A stretch of DNA of 64,000 bases from Bacteroidota bacterium (GTDB lineage: Bacteria > Bacteroidota > Bacteroidia > Flavobacteriales > Weeksellaceae): contig JAHIQD010000004.1 in assembly GCA_018902795.1 (NCBI GenBank), forward strand, positions 124,001 through 188,000, read 5' to 3'. Position numbers and translations under genes: made by a program. Under the pieces are notes generated by a model. That model was not told where the DNA came from and made no database searches. It saw nothing but the letters and a program-made list of their open reading frames with translations. The number at the start of each line of letters is the position of its first letter. Within the stretch, counting starts at the first letter, position 1. Shown here one piece after another: positions 16,982-25,082 of the stretch.

Positions 16982-19801
16982 TTAAAAAGTTAAAGTCATC
17001 CCAAAAGTGTAGATCGCTGCGATTGGATAGATATTATTATCAATTCCCATCTGTACTCTGTCCGTGTTCAGAATCTCCGGTGAAAAACCGTGGTATTTGA
17101 AGCTCGTAAATGGATTCTGCGCGCTTACATAAATCCTCATTTTTTCAATATTCATCGATTGGGTAATGTTTTTTGAGAAATTATATCCCATTAAGACATT
17201 TCTGATTCTAAAGAAACTTCCGTCTTCTACATAGAAACTATTAGGTAAAATAATAGCCTGGTCGTTTGTGATCATTGCGTAGGAATTGGAGGTTCCTTCT
17301 CCGCGCCATCTGTTATTGTACATATCCAGGTCCCAGCTTTCATTACCAAAACGCTGTTCGCGGTTATAATTGTAAATTTTATTACCGTAAACTCCTTGGA
17401 AATCTACCGCAAAATCGAAATCGGAAACATTTAAATTAAAACCAAATCCGTACGTAAACTTAGGAACAGGACTTCCAAGAAACGTTTTGTCTCTTTCGTC
17501 AATAAGTCCATTACCATCTAAATCAGCAAATCTAAATCCGCCCGGTTTTTTTCCATTTTGTGTTGGAGCTGCATTTACTTCGTTCTGGTTCTGGAAAATT
17601 CCTTCTACCTGGTATCCATAGAAAGATCCTACCGGCTGTCCAAGCTGCAATCTAACCAATGTATTTCCGAATAAATGGGCTCCAGGTTCATTGAAAGATC
17701 CTCCATAAACCTCTGTAATTTGGTTTTTTAATGTAGTGATATTACCATACAAACCAAAACGCACTTTTTCACTAATGTTTTTGTCAAAACTTACAGAACC
17801 TTCAAAACCTTTGTTGTTGAAAGAATAAGCGTTGGTTACAAAATTCGAGTTGTTACTGGCTCCTGAAATCGCTGGCTGATTAATGGCGTACACGATATCT
17901 TTGGAATCTTTGTCAAAATACGTCGCTTCGACTTTTAATTTATTCTGCAGAAAAGCCATTTCAATTCCAAAATCCTTACCTTCTGTGGTTTCCCAGCCAA
18001 TCGTTGGATCAATTACTTCTGTAATCGTTTCGGCATTATAACCGGCACCGCCATAATAAGCTCCGTCGTTGAAAACCGTGGTTGTAAGTGTATACTTTCT
18101 TGGCACTTCCGGATTTCCAAGTTTACCCCAGCTTGCTCTCAGTTTTAATAAATCAAAAACATTCTGCTGACTCATGAAATTTTCTTTGGATATTACCCAA
18201 CCTGCACTTACCGCGGGAAAGGTTCTGTATCGGTCATCGGAAGAAAAACCTGTAGCACCGTCTCTTCTCACTGATGCATTTAATAAGTATTTCCCTGCAT
18301 AATCATAATTTATTCTGCCAAAAATTGATTCTATTCTGTTTTTATAAGGATCTAATTTTCCGGCGTATTGAATGTTGTCTCTAACGAATAAATCTGCTCC
18401 CGAAAAAATATCTAGTGAACTGTCATTCCCGTTAAAATTTACATCCCATGATTTCCTGTAAACTCCGTTATGATGGTCCTCAGTTCGGGAAAAACCTCCC
18501 AGAATTTCTAAATTATGATTACTAAATGTTTTTTTCCACTTCAAAGTATTATCCCAAACATAACTTTTATAAAAAAGATCAAAATCTTCAAGCGTCGCTC
18601 TTGTTGGAGTTCCTGCAGGATTATAGTTATTTATCGCATTGTAGTCATATCTATTAATATTTCTATGATCTAAAGCATAACTGATTCTTAATGTAAAATC
18701 TTTCAGGAATTTCACTTCTCCCCACACATTTTCTAGAATACGGTTTTCGTCATTCTTGGATCTTAATAAATCCAAAGTTGCGCGTGGATTAGCTATAGAT
18801 ACGACAGAAAAATAATCATAATTTCCTGTTGCAGGATTGATAGGATAATAAATGGGTGGCGCTCCGTACGCTGTTAACAATGGATTATTAGCATTATTGG
18901 TATTTATCTGACTCCATGTGAAGTTATTTCCGACCGTAATGTTTGGATTAATTTTATATGTAAGGTTGGCTCTGGTCGTAAATTTTCTGAAGTCATTTCC
19001 TGAATTCACCCCTCTTCCAGCAGCAAGAGTTCCCCCGTCACTTAAATATCCTGCACTTAAAAAATAACTCAAATCTTTCCATTTTCCTGCAGCAGAAAAA
19101 TCGGTAGAATTAATAATTCCGGGATTGAAAACTTCTTTAAACCAATCAGTATCAGCAGCAATTTTAGACCGGTCCAAAAATTTGGTAGGATCTGTTACTC
19201 CTTCATTTCTCAATTTTTCATTATATAATTCTACGTACTGATCAGAATTTACCATTTTCGGCACATTGGTAACCGTTTTTACCCCAACGTACGTATTGAA
19301 ATTATAAACGGTTTTTCCTTTTCCGGATTTGGTTTTAATAATGACAGCGCCGTTTGATGCCTGCGCACCGAAAATTGCCAAACTCGAAGGATCTTTCAGA
19401 ATACTCATCGATTCAATATCCTGAGGATTTAGAAAAGAAATATCATTAGTAATCATTCCGTCCACAATAAATACCGTTTTACCGGAAATAGAACTGATCC
19501 CCCGTATATCCACTCTCGGGGATCCTCCAGGCGCACCGGAATTTAAGATTTGTACACCTGCGACCTTACCCTGTATTGAACTTATTGGATTAGGGTTCGG
19601 CTTATCCGCCAAATCTTTTGCACTAATTAAACCAATACTTCCGGTGACATTCTCCTTTTTTTGGCTTCCATAACCAATCATCACCACCTCTTCAATTTTC
19701 TGTTCTTTTAAAGAGTCCTGTGAAACGACCTGCGCACTGACATTCATACCGAAGTATAACGCAGCAACCAAGCAGGGTGCTTTTAAATTAATGTGTTTCA
19801 T
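16982..19801 (-). CDS. SusC/RagA family TonB-dependent outer-membrane transporter
   Basis: This 939-aa outer-membrane beta-barrel imports oligosaccharides with SusD, driven by TonB. The signal peptide ends in VSA|Q. The TonB box region is EEVVMIGYGSQKKENVTGS (about residues 37-55), followed by the plug with the SusC signature GAPGGSPRVDIRG and ASNGAVIIKTK, then a barrel ending in an aromatic residue (FGMTLTF). The N-terminal carboxypeptidase-regulatory-like domain present in most SusC proteins is absent, which explains the short length. It is the first gene of the locus, with a long divergent upstream region containing a palindrome. No HTCS, SusR or ECF sigma/anti-sigma pair lies nearby. Confidence 0.95.
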   Translation of the reverse strand: MKHINLKAPCLVAALYFGMNVSAQVVSQDSLKEQKIEEVVMIGYGSQKKENVTGSIGLISAKDLADKPNPNPISSIQGKVAGVQILNSGAPGGSPRVDIRGISSISGKTVFIVDGMITNDISFLNPQDIESMSILKDPSSLAIFGAQASNGAVIIKTKSGKGKTVYNFNTYVGVKTVTNVPKMVNSDQYVELYNEKLRNEGVTDPTKFLDRSKIAADTDWFKEVFNPGIINSTDFSAAGKWKDLSYFLSAGYLSDGGTLAAGRGVNSGNDFRKFTTRANLTYKINPNITVGNNFTWSQINTNNANNPLLTAYGAPPIYYPINPATGNYDYFSVVSIANPRATLDLLRSKNDENRILENVWGEVKFLKDFTLRISYALDHRNINRYDYNAINNYNPAGTPTRATLEDFDLFYKSYVWDNTLKWKKTFSNHNLEILGGFSRTEDHHNGVYRKSWDVNFNGNDSSLDIFSGADLFVRDNIQYAGKLDPYKNRIESIFGRINYDYAGKYLLNASVRRDGATGFSSDDRYRTFPAVSAGWVISKENFMSQQNVFDLLKLRASWGKLGNPEVPRKYTLTTTVFNDGAYYGGAGYNAETITEVIDPTIGWETTEGKDFGIEMAFLQNKLKVEATYFDKDSKDIVYAINQPAISGASNNSNFVTNAYSFNNKGFEGSVSFDKNISEKVRFGLYGNITTLKNQITEVYGGSFNEPGAHLFGNTLVRLQLGQPVGSFYGYQVEGIFQNQNEVNAAPTQNGKKPGGFRFADLDGNGLIDERDKTFLGSPVPKFTYGFGFNLNVSDFDFAVDFQGVYGNKIYNYNREQRFGNESWDLDMYNNRWRGEGTSNSYAMITNDQAIILPNSFYVEDGSFFRIRNVLMGYNFSKNITQSMNIEKMRIYVSAQNPFTSFKYHGFSPEILNTDRVQMGIDNNIYPIAAIYTFGMTLTF

Positions 19802-19859
19802 ATAGTAGTTTTTGTTTTTAAAATCTGTGTTAGAATTTAACTTTTCGGCTTTATTATCT

Positions 19860-19867
19860 CAAAGTTA
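19860..19867 (-). promoter_or_regulatory. -7 promoter box of the susC operon
   Basis: On the minus strand TAACTTTG matches TAnnTTTG and lies 59 bp before the susC start. No TTG is present at -33; the palindrome at 19878-19892 occupies that place. Confidence 0.6.
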
Positions 19868-19877
19868 GAAAATAAAA

Positions 19878-19892
19878 TTAACATCATGTTAA
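19878..19892. promoter_or_regulatory. 15-bp palindrome in the susC promoter, candidate operator
   Basis: TTAACAT-C-ATGTTAA is a perfect inverted repeat. A further copy of ATGTTAA occurs at 19908-19914, 22 bp (two helical turns) from the second arm. Its place at -33 of the susC promoter suggests binding by an activator or repressor. Confidence 0.55.
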
Positions 19893-19991
19893 CTTTAATT
19901 TAAAATTATGTTAAACCCTTGATTTCGGGTCTTTTAAAATTGGCTTAATTTTTGAGAAACAATACCCATTAACTCCAAAAAAAAAATCAGC

Positions 19992-20675
19992 ATGAGAAGA
20001 AATACAATATTAGTGGCAACAATGGCTGTTGCTACTTTAGGAACCACTACACAATCCTGCCTGGCACTTGCCACATCAAGTGTAGGTTTAGCAGTTTTGA
20101 AACAGATTCTCCTGGGAGGAATTACAAAAGGACTCAATATTTTCAGTAATAAAGACAGTTTTCTCGCCAATCAGCTTATTGAAGCTGCACTTCCTCAGCA
20201 GCTAAAAGATGTGAACAGCACTTTACAGAAGCTGGGCTTGAATAACTTAGTTCAAAAAGAAAAAGAATATATCGCGCAGGCTGCGGCTTTTACCGTAGAC
20301 ACTTCGCGCCCGATTCTGGTGAATGCAGTGAACAGTCTTACTGCGGAGGACGCGGCAAGAATCGCGCAGGGAGGAACCGGTGCGGCAACGCAGATTCTCA
20401 AAGAAAGAACTTCTGAACAGCTAATGGCTGCAATTGCACCGAAAGTAGATGCAAAACTTAATGAGTTCGGGCTTGTAAGTTCATTAAACAGTGCGTTGGC
20501 AGGATCCAATATTTTAGGGTCTATTTTTGGAGGACAGAACTCCAACAGTTCAATTACTGGTGGAATCAGCAGATTTGCCTCTCAACAGATGGTTAACGGA
20601 CTTTTCAATATTATTCAGAGCCACGAGCAGCAGAATTCAGCAACTATTCTGAATTCTTTAAGTGGCATGAAGTAA
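19992..20675 (+). CDS. DUF4197 family lipoprotein
   Basis: This 227-aa protein belongs to DUF4197, a family of exported proteins with no known role. A signal peptide of about 23 residues ends in TTQSC, a plausible lipobox, with no surface-export signal after it. The body is helical and amphipathic: GLAVLKQILLGGITKGLNIF, then LPQQLKDVNSTLQKLGLNNLV, the typical family segment, and AAFTVDTSRPILVNAVNSLT. It is divergent from susC (190 bp apart) and ends at a strong terminator, so it appears to be its own unit. Confidence 0.8.
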   Translation: MRRNTILVATMAVATLGTTTQSCLALATSSVGLAVLKQILLGGITKGLNIFSNKDSFLANQLIEAALPQQLKDVNSTLQKLGLNNLVQKEKEYIAQAAAFTVDTSRPILVNAVNSLTAEDAARIAQGGTGAATQILKERTSEQLMAAIAPKVDAKLNEFGLVSSLNSALAGSNILGSIFGGQNSNSSITGGISRFASQQMVNGLFNIIQSHEQQNSATILNSLSGMK

Positions 20676-20699
20676 TCTGAAAAAATATCTTTAATTTTG

Positions 20700-20727
20700 A
20701 GTTTCCGCTTTGTCGGAAACTTTTTTT
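20700..20727 (+). terminator. intrinsic terminator after the DUF4197 gene
   Basis: 8-bp arms AGTTTCCG / CGGAAACT with a 6-nt loop are followed by seven T. Confidence 0.88.
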
Positions 20728-20747
20728 AAACAATTAAAACAAAAGAA

Positions 20748-21056
20748 ATGGTCAATATCATTGATAACCAAACCAATTTAAATCCGGACGAATTTTATGC
20801 TTCACTGAAAGAAAAACTGGAGGCTACCCACAATTTTCCGGAAGATTATCTTTTTAAATTCATCATCACCAACGAAGAGGCTAAACACACCGAAATCTAC
20901 AGGGTTTTTGATGACATAAAATTCACATTGAACACCAAAGAAAGCAAAAACGGAAAATACACTTCCATTAGCATTAACGCTTTTGTATTGGATGCTGATC
21001 AGGTGATTAAAATTTATAAAGAAGTAGGAAAAATTCAAGGCGTAATGATGCTTTAG
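20748..21056 (+). CDS. DUF493 (YbeD-like) family protein
   Basis: This 102-aa cytoplasmic protein of the DUF493/YbeD family has an ACT-like alpha/beta fold. Typical segments are FYASLKEKLEATHNFPEDYLFKFI near the start and SKNGKYTSISINAFVLDADQVIKIYKEVG in the second half, with a C-terminal VMML. The family is proposed to be a small regulatory or ligand-binding module, with no proven role in Bacteroidota. It sits 33 bp before the TIGR01777 gene and probably shares its transcript. Confidence 0.85.
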   Translation: MVNIIDNQTNLNPDEFYASLKEKLEATHNFPEDYLFKFIITNEEAKHTEIYRVFDDIKFTLNTKESKNGKYTSISINAFVLDADQVIKIYKEVGKIQGVMML

Positions 21057-21089
21057 AAGTGCTGTTCAGCAACAAATAACAAAGGAATC

Positions 21090-21983
21090 ATGAATGTTTT
21101 AATCACGGGCGGAAGCGGACTGATCGGGAAATCTTTAGTGAAAAAACTTAGAGAAAGAAATCATACGGTCCGGATATTAACCAGAAGCAATGTTATTAAA
21201 CTTGACGAATTTCAATGGAATATCGCTGAGCAGTTGATCGATGATAAAGCATTCGAAAACCTTGATGCTATCATTCATCTTGCCGGGGCGAGCATCAGTA
21301 AAAAATGGACGGTTAAATATAAAAAGGAACTTTTCACCAGCAGGATTGACGCTGCTGATCTTTTAAAAAAATATTGCATTCAACACAACATCCGTTTAAA
21401 ATCCTTTATTTCCGCTTCAGGAATTAATTATTACGGAACTTTTACTTCTGATCAGATTTTGGACGAAAACTCCGGAATAATTAAAAATGATTTCCTTTCG
21501 CGGCTCTGTGAAGAATGGGAAAAATCGGCTGACAGCTTTTTCGGTATTGCGGACAGAACAGTGTGCTTGAGAACTTCGATGGTTCTTGCAAAAGATGGCG
21601 GCGGATTTCCGATTTTAAAAAAAACAGTGGATTTCAACATCGGTTCTGCGGTGGGCTCAGGAAAACAATGGATGAACTGGATCCACATTGAAGATTTGGT
21701 CAACATGTATGTTTTTGCCCTGGAAAACCCTCAAATAAAGGGAAAACTGAATGCAGTGGCTGATGAAGTTCCCACGAATGAAAAGTTCATGAAAACGCTT
21801 GCCGATATTTCCGGCAAATTTTTCCTTCCAATCAATGTTCCGGCCTTCGTAATGAAATTAGTTTTCGGAGAAATGAGCTCAATTATTCTGGAAGGAACGC
21901 GTGCCTCCAATAAAAAAATCAAATCGCTGGGATTTGATTTTCAATATTCTGAACTTGAAAAAGCTTTTGAAAGTTTGAAATAG
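21090..21983 (+). CDS. TIGR01777 family SDR protein (YfcH-like)
   Basis: This 297-aa extended SDR-fold protein has an NAD(P)-binding GGSGLIG motif (residues 7-13), then AIIHLAGASISKKWT, ISASGINYYGT, RTSMVLAKDGG and WMNWIHIEDLVNMYV, all signature segments of TIGR01777 (E. coli YfcH). The catalytic YxxxK is degenerate (the YYG region lacks the Lys), as in the family. The substrate is unknown. Its stop codon lies 12 bp from that of the convergent arsC-like gene, with no terminator between them. Confidence 0.9.
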   Translation: MNVLITGGSGLIGKSLVKKLRERNHTVRILTRSNVIKLDEFQWNIAEQLIDDKAFENLDAIIHLAGASISKKWTVKYKKELFTSRIDAADLLKKYCIQHNIRLKSFISASGINYYGTFTSDQILDENSGIIKNDFLSRLCEEWEKSADSFFGIADRTVCLRTSMVLAKDGGGFPILKKTVDFNIGSAVGSGKQWMNWIHIEDLVNMYVFALENPQIKGKLNAVADEVPTNEKFMKTLADISGKFFLPINVPAFVMKLVFGEMSSIILEGTRASNKKIKSLGFDFQYSELEKAFESLK

Positions 21984-21995
21984 CATTTATATCTA

Positions 21996-22343
21996 TTAAT
22001 TTTCAATAAAAAATTTTACATTCTCCACAGGCCTTGCGATCATCGCAATATGGCCTTTAATCAGAATCGGCCGCTGAATTAATGAAGGATTCTCTATTAA
22101 AATCTTCACCCATTCATCATCTGATAGATCCTTATCCGCGTATTTTTCTTTATACAAAGGATCACTTTTTCGGATCAGACCGTGAACATCAGTGTTAAGT
22201 TTTTTCAGAACTGTTTTCAGCTCCATTTCCGACAGAGGATTTTCAACAAAATCAATGATTTCGAACGGAACATTATTTTCGTCCAGATGTTCTAAAATCG
22301 CTCTGGATTTGGAACACGAATTGTTATAAAGAACTTTTATCAT
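21996..22343 (-). CDS. ArsC/YffB family reductase-like protein
   Basis: This 115-aa thioredoxin-fold protein of the ArsC family carries the active-site Cys in NNSCSKSR (residues about 8-15) and the substrate-loop Arg in PSLIQRPILI. Family helices GLIRKSDPLYKE and LSDDEWVKILIENP are present. Members are either glutaredoxin-coupled arsenate reductases or, more often in genomes without an ars operon, proteins of unknown redox role. No arsR or arsB gene is nearby, so arsenate reduction is unproven. Confidence 0.88.
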   Translation of the reverse strand: MIKVLYNNSCSKSRAILEHLDENNVPFEIIDFVENPLSEMELKTVLKKLNTDVHGLIRKSDPLYKEKYADKDLSDDEWVKILIENPSLIQRPILIKGHIAMIARPVENVKFFIEN

Positions 22344-22413
22344 GATGTTTTAGTTTTTAATGTTAATTTCTGAAAACCTACTGTCAAAGCCCAGATTAAC
22401 ATTTCACATTAAT

Positions 22414-23028
22414 CTAAAACAATCCGTGCAATTCTGTTTCTATTCTTTCCAGAATATACCCGAAATCTTCAGGCCTTTCCACAAAATCCAAATCGTCAAC
22501 TTCAATAATCAGCAGTTTTCCTTCTTTGTAGCCCGAGATCCATTTCTCATATTTCTGATTGAGTTTGGAAAGATATTCAATGGAAATCGTGGCTTCATAG
22601 TCGCGTCCGCGTTTGTAAATTTTCTTCACCAAATTGGGAACATCCGACTTCAGATAAATCAGCAAATCCGGTGCCGAAACGAAACTTTTCATCAAATCAA
22701 ACACCGCCGAGTAATTATTGAAGTCGCGGTCCGTTAAAAGACTCATATCATTAAGGTTTTCAGCGAAAATGTGGGCGTCTTCGTAAATCGTTCGGTCCTG
22801 AATAATATTTTTGCCACTCTCGCGGATTTCTTTAACCTGTCGGAAACGGCTTCCCAGAAAGTAAATCTGCAGCGCAAAGCTCCATTTGCTCATATCAGCA
22901 TAAAAATCTTCAAGATAAGGGTTATGATCTACATCCTCGAACTGCGCATCCCAACCGTAATGTTTTGACAACATCGTTGTTAATGTAGTTTTTCCCGCGC
23001 CGATATTTCCTGTTACCGCAATGTGCAT
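22414..23028 (-). CDS. deoxynucleoside kinase (dAK/dGK type)
   Basis: This 204-aa P-loop kinase phosphorylates deoxynucleosides for the salvage of dNTPs. The Walker A motif is GNIGAGKTTL (residues 7-16). The DRTIYEDAHIFAENL segment provides the family DRS/E-type motif, and IYLKSDVPNLVKKIYKRGRDYE is the lid with its Arg residues. The length fits bacterial dAK/dGK. It lies in a minus-strand run with the ArsC-like gene, about 70 bp apart. Confidence 0.92.
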   Translation of the reverse strand: MHIAVTGNIGAGKTTLTTMLSKHYGWDAQFEDVDHNPYLEDFYADMSKWSFALQIYFLGSRFRQVKEIRESGKNIIQDRTIYEDAHIFAENLNDMSLLTDRDFNNYSAVFDLMKSFVSAPDLLIYLKSDVPNLVKKIYKRGRDYEATISIEYLSKLNQKYEKWISGYKEGKLLIIEVDDLDFVERPEDFGYILERIETELHGLF

Positions 23029-23091
23029 TTCCTAAAATTGTTTAAAAGTTGGGTGAAATTTGCCGGTAAATCTTAATAAAAATGAATATTT

Positions 23092-23871
23092 CTACTTTTT
23101 TGCCGGCTCTTTTTGAATGGGGTAAAGATAAAGTTTGTTGTCTTTGATAACAAAATTAGAAGCTGAATTTTTATCCACAATTTGCGCTTTTTCTTCTTTG
23201 AAAACAGTAATCAGGGAATCGTTGACGAGTTTTTTAACCGCCTGTTTGCTGAGAACCAGAACATTGTCGTTCTCCCGTCGTAGACGTTTTCCGTTTTCGG
23301 AAGGAATCTCAAATATTTTTTCTGATTTAAAAGTATAGGCAGAAAAATGCTTGTCGGTTAAAATGTACACTTTATTATTATAAACAATAAGATCGATGAT
23401 GTGTTCAAAATCAATATCAAAAGGATAGGAATTGATAATTCTGTCATCACGGAAAGCATACTGGATCAAACGTTTACTGCTTTCATCCAATAGCCAGATT
23501 TGCTGAAGATCCTCTGCATATACCATTTTGATCATTCCAAATTTCGGCCTGAAATTTATGGTTTGAATTTCGTTCAGATTCTGATCATATAATTTCAGTT
23601 CCTGCGCATTTTCCGAAAAAGAAGGAATATTCAAAGGATTCTGCACCGACTGAATTTTAAACGGAAGTGCAAACATCAGTTTCCCTTTCTGTTTCCCGAC
23701 TGAGTCATATTTGGTAAAACTGAAATCTTTGCTTTTATAAAGGTAAATATTGCCGTAATCGTCAGCAAATAAATCTTTCACATCTCTTAATCTCACAGAA
23801 TCAAAAGGCAGATTTTGCTGAGCCGACAAGCTGCAGCACATAAAAAACAATATGAAAGGTATAATTTTCAA
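23092..23871 (-). CDS. secreted protein of unknown function, propeller-like repeats
   Basis: I do not recognise this 259-aa exported protein. I chose the TTG at 23871 as start: it gives a typical signal peptide (KIIPFILFFMCCSLSA, then Q), and a TATATTTG box at 23886-23893 would start transcription about 10 nt before it. The ATG at 23919 lies inside the upstream terminator. Repeated beta-strand blocks such as DVKDLFADDYGNIYLYKSKD, MIKMVYAEDLQQIWLLDESS and IIDLIVYNNKVYILTDKHF look like blades of a beta-propeller. No catalytic motif was seen. Confidence 0.65.
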   Translation of the reverse strand: MKIIPFILFFMCCSLSAQQNLPFDSVRLRDVKDLFADDYGNIYLYKSKDFSFTKYDSVGKQKGKLMFALPFKIQSVQNPLNIPSFSENAQELKLYDQNLNEIQTINFRPKFGMIKMVYAEDLQQIWLLDESSKRLIQYAFRDDRIINSYPFDIDFEHIIDLIVYNNKVYILTDKHFSAYTFKSEKIFEIPSENGKRLRRENDNVLVLSKQAVKKLVNDSLITVFKEEKAQIVDKNSASNFVIKDNKLYLYPIQKEPAKK

Positions 23872-23885
23872 GCGGATGATTTTAT

Positions 23886-23893
23886 CAAATATA
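23886..23893 (-). promoter_or_regulatory. -7 box deciding the start of the 23.1-23.9 kb gene
   Basis: TATATTTG on the minus strand lies 14 bp before the TTG start at 23871, just downstream of the preceding terminator. Confidence 0.55.
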
Positions 23894-23923
23894 AAAAATG
23901 ACGTTGATAAAAACGTCATTTTT
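23894..23923 (-). terminator. intrinsic terminator after the glutaminyl cyclase gene
   Basis: Arms AAAATGACGTT (23895-23905) and AACGTCATTTT (23912-23922) with a short AT loop, T-rich on the minus strand. Confidence 0.85.
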
Positions 23924-23941
23924 AGTATACAGTAGGTGATT

Positions 23942-24964
23942 TTATTTGATTACGACTTCGTAAATCTTATCCCAGTTCTTTCCGGTGACCAACATATTGT
24001 CGCCTTTAAAAGCGATCCCGTTCAGCACATCATCTTCGTTAGTGGTGTGACGTTTCGCGATGTCAGAGAAATCAAATTTTCCTACCACTTCACCGTTTGC
24101 AGGATTAATTTTCAGGATAACCGGTTTTTGCCAAACGTTGGCATATATAAATCCTTTGTGGTATTCAAGCTCGTTTAATTGATCGTACGCTTCAGTATTT
24201 CCGGCAACAGAAATATAACGGACGATTTTTGAAGGATCATTCACATCAAGAAAATAGATGTTTTTGGTTCCGTCAGAAAGGATCAGATTTTTACCATCAT
24301 AGGTTAAACCCCAGCCTTCGCCAATCACATTTGGATAAGCGAATTCCCTGATGAGACTTAAATCGCTTTTATTGTAAACAAAACCTTTCTTATTCTTCCA
24401 GGTCAACTGATACACCTTGTCGCCAACAATAGCTGCACCTTCAGAAAATATCTCTGCAGATTGCGGCGTTGAAACGATTGGAGTTGTTGTTCCCAGATTA
24501 TACTTCATTATTCTTGAAGCGCCGTTTTGTCCGTCAGATTCATATATTACGTTTCCCTCGAGCTGAAATCCCTGCACGAAATTTTTCGGATCGTGCGGAT
24601 ATTCTTTTACCATTTCATAATTGAGCTTTGCTTCCGGATTTTTAGCAAAAACATTGATGGTAGCATCCTGAGTCAGGAATTCTCCGTTTTTCTTTTTGAT
24701 ATTAAAAGTTACCGCATTATCGCCCAAAGTGAAAAATTTCGGATCTACGACAAGGCTGGAAGTTTCTTTATCTCCAAAACTTATCGAAATACTTTCAGCA
24801 TTATCGGCTACTTCTTTGGGAAGTGCTAAAGGGTCACCAAAATGATAACCTTTGGCTTCCATTGTGGTGTTATATTCATTTAAAGTATTGAGAATTTCCT
24901 TGTCTTTGTTACAAGACACAAGAAAGGTGAAAGCCAAAACAGCAATAAGGTTTCTAATTTTCAT
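23942..24964 (-). CDS. glutaminyl-peptide cyclotransferase, beta-propeller type, lipoprotein
   Basis: This 340-aa enzyme converts N-terminal Gln of exported proteins into pyroglutamate. The signal peptide ends in LVSC (Cys 18). The next residues NKDKE resemble the Bacteroidetes surface-lipoprotein signal, so it might face outward. The C-terminal five-bladed propeller (about 115-340, plant-type cyclase family PF05096) shows PHDPKNFVQGFQLEGNVIYE, then GEGWGLTYDGKNLILSDGT and LNELEYHKGFIYANVWQ. An N-terminal domain of about 90 residues precedes it. It fits the many A|Q signal peptide junctions encoded in this window. Confidence 0.9.
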   Translation of the reverse strand: MKIRNLIAVLAFTFLVSCNKDKEILNTLNEYNTTMEAKGYHFGDPLALPKEVADNAESISISFGDKETSSLVVDPKFFTLGDNAVTFNIKKKNGEFLTQDATINVFAKNPEAKLNYEMVKEYPHDPKNFVQGFQLEGNVIYESDGQNGASRIMKYNLGTTTPIVSTPQSAEIFSEGAAIVGDKVYQLTWKNKKGFVYNKSDLSLIREFAYPNVIGEGWGLTYDGKNLILSDGTKNIYFLDVNDPSKIVRYISVAGNTEAYDQLNELEYHKGFIYANVWQKPVILKINPANGEVVGKFDFSDIAKRHTTNEDDVLNGIAFKGDNMLVTGKNWDKIYEVVIK

Positions 24965-25051
24965 TCAGATAATTTTTTCAAAAATACTCATTTTTAGCAA
25001 CACAAAGCGAGCCAAACCGGAAAAGGACATTTTCTGCATTCAAATAATATT

Positions 25052-25059
25052 TATCTTTG
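25052..25059 (+). promoter_or_regulatory. -7 promoter box of the M1 peptidase gene
   Basis: TATCTTTG lies 23 bp before the ATG at 25083, which supports that start over the long in-frame upstream extension. Confidence 0.6.
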
Positions 25060-25082
25060 TTTTCGTTATATCAAAAATCAAT

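Noticed and set aside
22393..22415. AGATTAA/TTAATCT inverted repeat at the end of the deoxynucleoside kinase gene as a terminator
   Set aside because: The stem is only 7 AT-rich bp, overlaps the stop codon, and no T run follows on the minus strand.
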